Source of the DNA: Clostridiales bacterium
GTDB taxonomy: Bacteria > Bacillota > Clostridia > Oscillospirales > QAMX01
Direction of reading: 5' to 3'
DNA: 5,489 nt
NCBI GenBank assembly: GCA_003149835.1
Contig: QAMX01000100.1
Span: 8,119 to 13,607, forward strand
A program made the translations under genes and the position numbers. The stretch's first letter is position 1. Each line of letters starts with the position of its first letter. Positions 1-4,202 of the stretch are shown here, piece after piece. The notes beneath the pieces were generated by a model. That model worked only from the letters and a program-made list of their open reading frames with translations. It made no database searches and was not told the origin of the DNA.

Positions 1-560
1 CCGAAATGACCGTAGATCAGACAGTAGTTCAGCCCGATGTTGACAAACAGAGAGAGCAGGGAGACGTAAAACCCGATCCGCACGGTCTCGACGCTGCGCA
101 GAATGCCGAGCAGGAGCGTTGAAACCGTAAAAATACAGTAAGAGAAGCAAATGATTTTCAGGTATTGCGCGCCCTCGGCGATCGCGGCGGACTCGTTTGT
201 CAGCAGAGACAGCGACCATTCCGGAAAGAAAAAGGCTACGGCGGTCAGAGCGGCGGAAAAAGCGATGCCGAGCCAGAAGCCGACGGTGAAGATCCGCTTG
301 ATCGGCTCGACGCTGCGCCGTCCCCAGTACTGCGCCGCGAGGACGACCATACCGTTGGCGACGCCGCCGGCAAACATTTGTAAGAGAAACTGGATCTGAT
401 TGACAATGGTCACGCCGTTCAGCGCGGCCTGGCTATACCCGCCGATCATGACGTTGTCGGCGAGATTGACGCCAAAAGTGATGAGGTTTTGCAGCGCGAT
501 GACAGCGGAAAGCGATGCCAAGGCCGCGTAAAACTTTTTATCTCTGACAAAGACGCTCAT
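1..560 (-). CDS. MATE family efflux transporter, N-terminal part (cut by window edge)
   Basis: This reads leftward and leaves the window after 186 codons, so only the first five of about twelve expected membrane helices are present (roughly residues 14-34, 50-76, 92-112, 131-153 and 163-183). MATE proteins are inner-membrane antiporters that export cationic drugs or metabolites using a Na+ or H+ gradient. Diagnostic features are the first-helix stretch ALQNLITFGVNLADNVMIGG, with Asp35 at the place of the conserved acidic residue of NorM/DinF proteins, the AAQYWGRR segment after helix 2, and NIGLNYCLIYG at helix 5. Two ATGs compete. I chose 560 because GGGGA on the minus strand lies 9 nt upstream; the ATG at 569 would put that GGGGA almost against the start codon. 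The gene is divergent from the toxin operon and has its own promoter. The substrate cannot be told from sequence. The family call is firm. Confidence 0.93.
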   Translation of the reverse strand, partial: MSVFVRDKKFYAALASLSAVIALQNLITFGVNLADNVMIGGYSQAALNGVTIVNQIQFLLQMFAGGVANGMVVLAAQYWGRRSVEPIKRIFTVGFWLGIAFSAALTAVAFFFPEWSLSLLTNESAAIAEGAQYLKIICFSYCIFTVSTLLLGILRSVETVRIGFYVSLLSLFVNIGLNYCLIYGHF

Positions 561-599
561 AAGACCCATTCCCCGTTTTTCTGTTTTTGTGTTTAAACG

Positions 600-617
600 G
601 CTGCGCCGTGCCGCAGC
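600..617. repeat. Inverted repeat in the MATE 5' leader
   Basis: GCTGCG (600-605) and CGCAGC (612-617) are perfect complements around a 6-nt loop. On the minus strand this would form a hairpin at the very start of the transporter mRNA, where such hairpins often stabilise the transcript. It could also be a site for a protein acting near the start point. Confidence 0.4.
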
Positions 618-625
618 AGAAAATG

Positions 626-654
626 AGTTTATCACAGACCCGCCGAATAGTCAA
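626..654 (-). promoter_or_regulatory. Promoter of the MATE transporter gene
   Basis: Read on the minus strand, TTGACT (654-649) is followed after exactly 17 nt by TAAACT (631-626), preceded by TGA, an extended -10 element. The -35 matches the SigA consensus at 5 of 6 positions and the -10 at 4 of 6. Transcription would start near 619, giving a leader of about 60 nt that begins with a 6-bp hairpin (600-617). Confidence 0.6.
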
Positions 655-711
655 GGCAGGTTCGCCGTGAAACAGGCCCAAAAACGGAAATTTGAACAAT
701 TTTTGACACGC

Positions 712-740
712 TTGATTTCAGACAGGCGGTGTGTTATAAT
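712..740 (+). promoter_or_regulatory. SigA-type promoter of the mazF operon
   Basis: TTGATT (712-717), a 17-nt spacer and a perfect TATAAT (735-740) preceded by TGT (732-734), an extended -10. Start of transcription is expected near 747. The -35 matches consensus at 4 of 6 positions. With the minus-strand promoter at 626-654 it forms a compact divergent pair. A better-looking TTGACA at 703-708 is 26 nt from the -10 and so is not the partner. Confidence 0.72.
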
Positions 741-908
741 GATAACGGCTGACAGCTCGGAGCAGGTTTCCGGGGAATTCGGGGCCGGCCGCATCAAACG
801 GCGCCGGCGCGAAAAGCGGGGCGCCGCGTCCAGCCGCTTCTCCATATTTCCCCAAGTGTCTCTCGCCGGTGTCTCTGAATACAATGACAGGGGGGAGAGA
901 AAACGCCG

Positions 909-920
909 ATGGACGGGTAA
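909..920 (+). other. Possible three-codon leader ORF (Met-Asp-Gly-stop)
   Basis: ATG GAC GGG TAA lies 11 nt after a purine-rich Shine-Dalgarno-like run (GGGGAG ending at 897). Its stop codon overlaps the first bases of the hairpin at 919-959, so a ribosome terminating here would cover the outer stem. Such tiny frames arise often by chance, so the call is weak. Confidence 0.15.
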
Positions 921-959
921 CCTGACCGGCGCGCAGAAAAAAATCACGCGCCGGAGGTT
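919..959 (+). promoter_or_regulatory. Stem-loop in the mazF leader (5 + 8 bp)
   Basis: AACCT (919-923) pairs with AGGTT (955-959). After a 2-nt bulge (GA) CCGGCGCG (926-933) pairs perfectly with CGCGCCGG (947-954), leaving a 13-nt loop rich in A. The structure should be very stable. It is followed by TTTAAAAAG rather than a U-run, so it is not an ordinary intrinsic terminator. Confidence 0.6.
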
Positions 960-980
960 TAAAAAGCGCCTGTCCAAGGA

Positions 981-1029
981 ACAATAGAATTGCGTGCTGT
1001 GTTACATAATACGGTACCGAATCTATTGT
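981..1029 (+). promoter_or_regulatory. Hairpin before the mazF ribosome binding site, with UACAU in its loop
   Basis: ACAATAGA (981-988) is a perfect inverted match of TCTATTGT (1022-1029), with 33 nt between. The 3' arm ends 4 nt before the GGCGGAG ribosome binding site. The loop contains TTACATAA, including TACAT at 1003-1007; UACAU is the cleavage pentamer known for B. subtilis EndoA and C. difficile MazF. The 8-bp stem is AU-rich and therefore only moderately stable. Confidence 0.45.
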
Positions 1030-1030
1030 C

Positions 1031-1037
1031 GGCGGAG
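1031..1037 (+). promoter_or_regulatory. Ribosome binding site that fixes the mazF start
   Basis: GGCGGAG lies 10 nt upstream of GTG 1048 but only 1 nt from GTG 1039, which argues for 1048. A weak site with a GTG start fits low toxin output. Confidence 0.5.
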
Positions 1038-1047
1038 CGTGAGACTT

Positions 1048-1407
1048 GTGGATGTAACTGTCAGGAGAGGAGATATTTACTATGCCGATCTCAGTCCGGT
1101 GGTCGGCAGCGAGCAGGGCGGGGTGCGCCCCGTTCTGATCGTACAGAACGATATCGGAAACAAACACAGCCCGACGGTGATCGCCGCGGCGATTACGTCG
1201 CAGATCAATAAGGCGCGGCTGCCAACGCATATCGAGCTGTCTGCGCAGAGCTACGGGCTTTCCAAAGACAGCGTTGTGCTGCTTGAACAGATCCGGACAA
1301 TCGACAAAAAAAGGCTGAAAGAGCGGATGGGCAGAGTCGACGACGGCGTAATGAACAAGATCGACGACGCCATCGCCGTGAGCTTCGGCCTGACGGGCGA
1401 AGGATAA
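1048..1407 (+). CDS. mazF: MazF/NdoA-type mRNA interferase (type II toxin endoribonuclease)
   Basis: A sequence-specific, ribosome-independent endoribonuclease of the MazF/PemK family, acting as a dimer in the cytoplasm. The 119-residue product matches B. subtilis NdoA (116 aa) almost end to end: [20 protein letters not shown] (7-25 region), [12 protein letters not shown] (27-38), LPTH (58-61) and [13 protein letters not shown] (78-90). Arg27 and Thr50 fall where the catalytic Arg25 and Thr48 of EndoA lie, so the enzyme should be active. I chose GTG 1048 because it gives the family's usual N-terminus and has GGAG (1034-1037) 10 nt upstream. GTGs at 1039 and 994 are in frame but have worse spacing or add residues absent from the family. 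No MazE/NdoAI-like antitoxin gene precedes it, which is unusual; the partner may be elsewhere. The next gene begins 39 nt downstream in the same transcript. Earlier studies of relatives suggest UACAU specificity; here that is inferred. Confidence 0.95.
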   Translation: MDVTVRRGDIYYADLSPVVGSEQGGVRPVLIVQNDIGNKHSPTVIAAAITSQINKARLPTHIELSAQSYGLSKDSVVLLEQIRTIDKKRLKERMGRVDDGVMNKIDDAIAVSFGLTGEG

Positions 1408-1446
1408 GTTCGCGCTTTTTGCGGCGCGGGCAAAGAGGAAACACAA

Positions 1447-2088
1447 ATGACGAAGAAAAAGCTGACCTATCTGATCATCGGCATTTTTGCCAGCGTTGCC
1501 CTGTTGACCTGCGGCTTGATGGTCGCGTTTGCAGACAGAGAGGGCACGGCGGACGATCCGCTGGTTGCCAAAAGCTATATCGACGAGGTGTTCACGCCGC
1601 AGATCATGCAGATCGTGGACGAAGCGGTTGCGGAGATCGAGAACGGGTATCTCGGCGAGATCCAAACCCTGATTGACACTTATTCCAAGAAAATCGACGA
1701 GAAGGTCAACGCGCTGAACGCGCAGGCCGGAGGAATCGCCTCGAACGCGGAGTTTATCGAATTGCTGAACCAAAAGATCGCGGACAAAGTCGCCAGCGTA
1801 TCGGTGACGCCTTCCGGCAACAGCGAAACCTTCAAGGTGATCACGCTGCAATCCGGCCAGCGCGTCACATGCGGCGTCGGCTGCGAGGTGATGCTTCGGA
1901 TCGGTTCCGCCAAGGCGGTCGGCTCCGTCAACCCGGTGATGATCGACATCGCGCTGAGCACGGAGCTGAAAAACGGCGCGGCGCTCTCGACCAATCACCT
2001 GTATCTGGTGACGATTAAGGACAACGGCTTTCAGGCCACAGCGAACAACACCAAGCTTTTGATCCGCGGGACGTATACCGTCGGATAA
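1447..2088 (+). CDS. Exported protein of unknown function (signal peptide, coiled-coil, beta-rich C-terminal domain)
   Basis: A 213-residue protein whose function I do not recognise. Residues 1-29 form a Sec signal peptide: MTKKK, a hydrophobic core, then AFA before Asp30 as a signal peptidase I site. Cys22 lies in the core but lacks a proper lipobox, so a lipoprotein is unlikely. Residues 36-50 (DDPLVAKSYIDEVF) lead into an alpha-helical, charge-patterned stretch to about 117, with coiled-coil-like spacing. From about 127 it becomes beta-rich, with TLQSGQ, CGVGCEVMLRIGSAKAV, STNHLYLV and a closing LIRGTYTV. From memory this C-terminal pattern recurs in Clostridia exported proteins, often as EIILRSG...NHLL...VRG.Y; I cannot name a family. 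Cys142 and Cys146 form a CxxxC pair that could make a disulfide outside the cell. Ribosome binding site AGAGGAA lies 7 nt before the ATG. It shares the mazF transcript and is followed by the terminator at 2116-2150. Confidence 0.85.
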   Translation: MTKKKLTYLIIGIFASVALLTCGLMVAFADREGTADDPLVAKSYIDEVFTPQIMQIVDEAVAEIENGYLGEIQTLIDTYSKKIDEKVNALNAQAGGIASNAEFIELLNQKIADKVASVSVTPSGNSETFKVITLQSGQRVTCGVGCEVMLRIGSAKAVGSVNPVMIDIALSTELKNGAALSTNHLYLVTIKDNGFQATANNTKLLIRGTYTVG

Positions 2089-2115
2089 GCGCGGCGAAAC
2101 GACAACTGAAATCAT

Positions 2116-2150
2116 CAGGCGGGCGGAAAAAATTCCGTCCGCCTGTTTTT
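2116..2150 (+). terminator. Intrinsic terminator of the mazF operon
   Basis: CAGGCGGGCGGAA (2116-2128) pairs with TTCCGTCCGCCTG (2133-2145) over 13 positions with a single G-U pair and an AAAA loop, followed at once by TTTTT (2146-2150). It begins 28 nt after the stop codon of the exported protein gene. Confidence 0.92.
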
Positions 2151-2507
2151 GTGCGTCTGCGGAGATCACCGTGCGAGACTGAAAAGGCGCGGAGGAATAT
2201 GCGGAGAAAAACGCCGAAACGAACAGTTTGGCCGGCGCTCGCAGCACACAGCGAAAACTTTTGTGAAAATGTAGACTTTTTCGTTCGCTTTCAGGGACGT
2301 CTATTTTGCTTTTCCGCGCTGTTTTTTTGTTGCCGAAAAGGCTCCGTGAAGCCGGCTCTTGCTGATTTCTATCATAGCATATTTGGCCGAAAAAGTCTGT
2401 TTTATCGGGCAAAGCCGCAGGCGGGTGCGTTTCACAGTCTGCGAGCGCCTCTTGATGAAGCTCCGGTGTCGTAGCGACAGCGCGGAAAGACAAAAATGGT
2501 GAGATGA
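2151..2507. other. Spacer upstream of the regulator gene, no gene supported
   Basis: About 360 nt between the terminator and the regulator. The open frames here start inside the terminator or lack ribosome binding sites, and none resembles a protein I know. The centre is T-rich on the plus strand. TATCAT (2370-2375), and TATGAT on the opposite strand, look like -10 boxes but neither has a -35 partner at usual spacing. I therefore see no convincing promoter for the regulator. The only clear symmetrical element is at 2467-2479. Confidence 0.5.
2467..2479. promoter_or_regulatory. Small palindrome before the regulator start (possible operator)
   Basis: TGTCG (2467-2471) and CGACA (2475-2479) are perfect inverted halves around TAG, 28 nt upstream of the regulator's ATG. 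In DNA it could be a dimer binding site, for instance for autoregulation; in RNA it would be a small hairpin before the ribosome binding site. I saw no second copy in the window. Confidence 0.3.
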
Positions 2508-3695
2508 ATGGACTATATATCGGCGAAAGCCGCTGCGGAGAAATGGGGCGTTTCTCTGCGACGGGTACATCAGTACTGCGAGGAAAAACGCATTGAGGGA
2601 CAGGCTCGGGTCGGAAACGCGTGGGTTATCCCGGCTGCTGCGGAGAAGCCGTCCGACCCGCGGCAGCAGAGGCAAAGAGCGCCGGCGGCATCGGGGGATA
2701 AGCTTCCCATGCCGCTGATGAGCGGCTCGTTTCTGCCTGGCGAGGCGCGGAAATATATCCGAGGCTTACAGGATGAGGAGCTGAAAGCGGTCGCAATCGG
2801 AGAATACGCGTATTTTTCAGGCAATATCGCCGGAGCGATCGCCGCGACGGAACGGCTGCTGGACAACGAGAGCGTTGCGGTTCGCTCTTCGGCGATGCTC
2901 GTGCATGCTTTTTCCTGCATCGAGCAAAACGATATCCGGGCGGCGCGAGACGATTTCCGGCGTATGCAGGAAACCGCCGCCGTAAACGCCGTTCGCCCGG
3001 GGATTGACAGCCGCGAACGGGCGGTCTGCATGCTAATCAGCAGTCTGACCAATATTCTGCTGCACGACCGGCGTCTGCCGTCGGCGCGGCTGGACGAGGC
3101 GGTTCGATATCTGCCGGAGGGCATGAAGCTCTACGCCTGCTATGCGATGGCGCATCAGCACTATTTAAACGGCGACTATCACCGCTCTTTGGGGATCGCC
3201 GAAACCGCCCTTTCGCTGGCGAGCCGAAGCTATCCGATCTCGATGATCTATCTGAACTTGGCCGCGGCGATGGCTTATATGGCGGTCAAAGACACGGAAC
3301 AGGCGTCGGCGGCCTTTGCAAGGGCGTGGGACCTTGCGAAACGGGACGGGTTGATTCATCCTTTCGGCGAGCACCACGGCCTTCTGTATGGACTGGTCGA
3401 AAAGATTTTGACGCGCGCCGAGCCCGAGCAATACGAGAAGATCATTGGCATCACCTACCGGTTCAGCGACGGCTGGCGAAAAATTCACAACCCCGATACC
3501 GCCGAAACGGTGACAGACCTGCTGACGACAAAGGAGTTCAGTATCGCCATGCTGGCCTCCAAGGATTGGAGCAATAAGGAGATCGCCGCCTATATGGAGT
3601 TGTCCGCCCATACGATTAAGCACTACATGTCGGTCATTTATCAAAAACTGGCTATTTCTAATAGAGATGAGTTGAAACGCTATATGCTTCGCTGA
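2508..3695 (+). CDS. Two-headed transcriptional regulator: N-terminal helix-turn-helix, TPR-like middle, C-terminal LuxR-type HTH
   Basis: A 395-residue cytoplasmic DNA-binding regulator. Residues 3-42 (YISAKAAAEKWGVSLRRVHQ ... WVIP) have the layout of the MerR/excisionase-like winged helix-turn-helix that often starts Clostridia proteins, followed by a Pro/Gln/Arg-rich linker (about 43-65). Residues 75-335 are alpha-helical with TPR-like pairs such as 'YLNGDYHRSLGIAETALS' and 'YMAVKDTEQASAAFARAWDL', reminiscent of the ligand- or partner-sensing part of MalT-like proteins. Residues 339-389 form a LuxR/FixJ HTH: LTTKE (Glu343), SNKEIAAYM (355-363), SAHTIKHY (366-373), QKL (379-381) and NRDEL (385-389). 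There is no receiver domain, so a phosphorylation switch is not indicated. ATG 2508 is preceded by GGTGAG at 4-nt spacing. The gene is not closely packed with neighbours. The surface protein gene downstream is its most likely local target, by position only. The inducing signal is unknown. Confidence 0.88.
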   Translation: MDYISAKAAAEKWGVSLRRVHQYCEEKRIEGQARVGNAWVIPAAAEKPSDPRQQRQRAPAASGDKLPMPLMSGSFLPGEARKYIRGLQDEELKAVAIGEYAYFSGNIAGAIAATERLLDNESVAVRSSAMLVHAFSCIEQNDIRAARDDFRRMQETAAVNAVRPGIDSRERAVCMLISSLTNILLHDRRLPSARLDEAVRYLPEGMKLYACYAMAHQHYLNGDYHRSLGIAETALSLASRSYPISMIYLNLAAAMAYMAVKDTEQASAAFARAWDLAKRDGLIHPFGEHHGLLYGLVEKILTRAEPEQYEKIIGITYRFSDGWRKIHNPDTAETVTDLLTTKEFSIAMLASKDWSNKEIAAYMELSAHTIKHYMSVIYQKLAISNRDELKRYMLR

Positions 3696-3763
3696 AAACA
3701 AGGCGTACTTTTCCGAAAACAGCGGGAAACGGCGAAGGAGTTCTCACAAAAATCTACGATAAT

Positions 3764-3789
3764 TCGAATAGAATTCAATCGAATAGAAT
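3764..3789 (+). repeat. Short direct repeat, two copies
   Basis: TCGAATAGAAT occurs at 3764-3774 and 3779-3789, a 15-nt period, in an AT-richer patch of the spacer after the regulator. It could be a pair of protein sites or a slippage product; nothing decides between them. Confidence 0.35.
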
Positions 3790-3878
3790 GGAATGGAGAA
3801 TACGAAACGGAGGCGTTGCCGCCGTCAGAGCGGCCTGTCCGGAAATCCTGCGAGGACTGGGCGCAAACCGGCATTTCA

Positions 3879-3898
3879 GGCGGCCTCTTAAAGCCGCC
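3879..3898 (+). repeat. Inverted repeat in the 3' region of the regulator transcript
   Basis: GGCGGC (3879-3884) pairs with GCCGCC (3893-3898) around an 8-nt loop. A further 5-bp hairpin lies at 3818-3834 (GCCGC with GCGGC). Together with the terminator that follows, these give the downstream part of the regulator mRNA a chain of hairpins. A short RNA made from here is possible, but I found no good promoter for one. Confidence 0.3.
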
Positions 3899-3902
3899 GC
3901 AC

Positions 3903-3946
3903 GGGCAAAGCGTGGGAGAGCTTTTCTCTCAGCTTTGCCCATTTTT
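3903..3946 (+). terminator. Intrinsic terminator after the regulator gene
   Basis: GGGCAAAGC (3903-3911) pairs with GCTTTGCCC (3932-3940). An inner GAGAG (3916-3920) pairs with CTCTC (3926-3930) around a CTTTT loop, and ATTTTT (3941-3946) follows. It lies about 210 nt beyond the regulator's stop codon, so that mRNA would have a long 3' untranslated region. Its 3' arm and U-run are also the left half of the palindrome at 3937-3960. Confidence 0.8.
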
Positions 3947-3960
3947 GTTGAAAAATGGGC
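3937..3960. promoter_or_regulatory. Perfect 10-4-10 palindrome next to the surface gene promoter (candidate operator)
   Basis: GCCCATTTTT (3937-3946) and AAAAATGGGC (3951-3960) are exact inverted halves around GTTG. The right end stops 1 nt before the candidate -35 of the downstream promoter, and the centre lies about 48 nt before the predicted start of transcription. LuxR-type activators commonly bind palindromes just upstream of, or overlapping, the -35. The left half is shared with the upstream terminator, so part of the symmetry may serve termination instead. Confidence 0.4.
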
Positions 3961-3961
3961 G

Positions 3962-3990
3962 ATTACAAATTGAGAAAGGTATGATATACT
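3962..3990 (+). promoter_or_regulatory. Candidate promoter of the Calx-beta surface gene
   Basis: ATTACA (3962-3967), 17 nt, then TATACT (3985-3990): the -35 matches consensus at 4 of 6 and the -10 at 5 of 6 positions. Transcription would start near 3997. The weak -35 fits a promoter that needs an activator. TATGAT at 3980-3985 overlaps as an alternative -10 but has no matching -35. Confidence 0.45.
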
Positions 3991-3996
3991 GATTCC

Positions 3997-4202
3997 ATAT
4001 ATTGGATACATGTGGTATCTTCTGCGGAATCATCGTAAAAAAACATGCGTGGTTGGGTCAGGTGTGTGAAACGGGCCGGCGCAGAGCTGCTGCCGTGCCG
4101 CATCTGAACGGGGAGAAGAGAAATTCTGAAATCCGGCCCGGTCATGCCAGCCGTCGCGGAAGGGGCTGCCGCCCTCTCCGCGCAATGGAAAGGATAGGTC
4201 AT
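3997..4202 (+). promoter_or_regulatory. Structured 5' leader of the surface protein gene
   Basis: A leader of about 205 nt with no supported ORF. Three structures stand out. GATAC/GTATC forms a 5-bp hairpin at 4005-4019. CGGGCCGG (4072-4079) pairs perfectly with CCGGCCCG (4133-4140), enclosing about 53 nt that can form smaller hairpins (GCAG/CTGC at 4081-4090, AGAA/TTCT at 4114-4127). CGCGGA-AGGG (4155-4164) pairs with CCCT-(C)-TCCGCG (4172-4182), ending 6 nt before the AAAGGA ribosome binding site. The arrangement resembles a cis-acting regulatory RNA, but I cannot assign it to a known class. Confidence 0.4.

Larger units (their letters stand above)
747..1047 (+). promoter_or_regulatory. Long structured 5' leader of the mazF operon
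   Basis: About 300 nt separate the predicted transcription start from the toxin start codon, and I see no credible gene in it. The first third is very GC-rich with competing short hairpins: GCCGGC at 784-789 can pair with 803-808, and CGGCGC at 805-810 with GCGCCG at 821-826. Two stronger structures follow, at 919-959 and 981-1029, and are listed separately. I could not match it to a known riboswitch, T-box, SRP RNA, RNase P or tmRNA motif by eye. A structured leader of this length before a GTG-started toxin gene suggests control of expression at RNA level; this is inference. Confidence 0.45.

Noticed and set aside
703..740. TTGACA at 703-708 as the -35 of the TATAAT at 735-740
   Set aside because: The spacer would be 26 nt; TTGATT at 712-717 gives 17 nt and the -10 is extended.
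589..987. A 132-codon plus-strand frame that could have been the missing antitoxin
   Set aside because: It starts upstream of the mazF promoter and reads through its -35/-10. The product is Arg/Lys-rich and low in complexity, with no MazE, RHH or AbrB-like pattern and no ribosome binding site.
747..1047. A known riboswitch, T-box, SRP RNA, RNase P RNA or tmRNA in the mazF leader
   Set aside because: None of the signature sequences I know for these is present; partial resemblance to a TPP-type CCTGA segment near 921 is too short and lacks the rest of the motif.
1062..1138. Strong AGGAG-type site followed by ATG 1082 inside mazF
   Set aside because: The ATG is out of frame and reaches a stop after 18 codons. 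The purine-rich stretch simply encodes the conserved Arg-Arg-Gly-Asp of the toxin.
2371..2399. TATGAT on the minus strand as a promoter
   Set aside because: No -35-like hexamer lies 16-18 nt upstream and there is no minus-strand gene downstream to serve.
2151..2474. A 107-codon plus-strand frame in the spacer before the regulator
   Set aside because: Its GTG start lies directly after the terminator U-run, it has no ribosome binding site, and its composition (Phe, Arg, Cys rich) is not protein-like.
718..2493. A 591-codon open frame on the minus strand
   Set aside because: It is antisense to the well-supported mazF and the signal-peptide gene and crosses the terminator and both spacers. Its translation is rich in Arg, His and Asp with no recognisable domain, and no ribosome binding site or promoter fits. 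Long antisense frames are common in GC-rich coding DNA.
3165..3701. A 178-codon minus-strand frame opposite the regulator
   Set aside because: It mirrors the conserved LuxR and TPR-like coding sequence on the plus strand and shows no domain of its own.
3788..3973. A 61-codon plus-strand frame after the regulator
   Set aside because: No ribosome binding site, and it reads through the intrinsic terminator at 3903-3946 and into the next promoter; Ala/Arg-rich with no recognisable motif.
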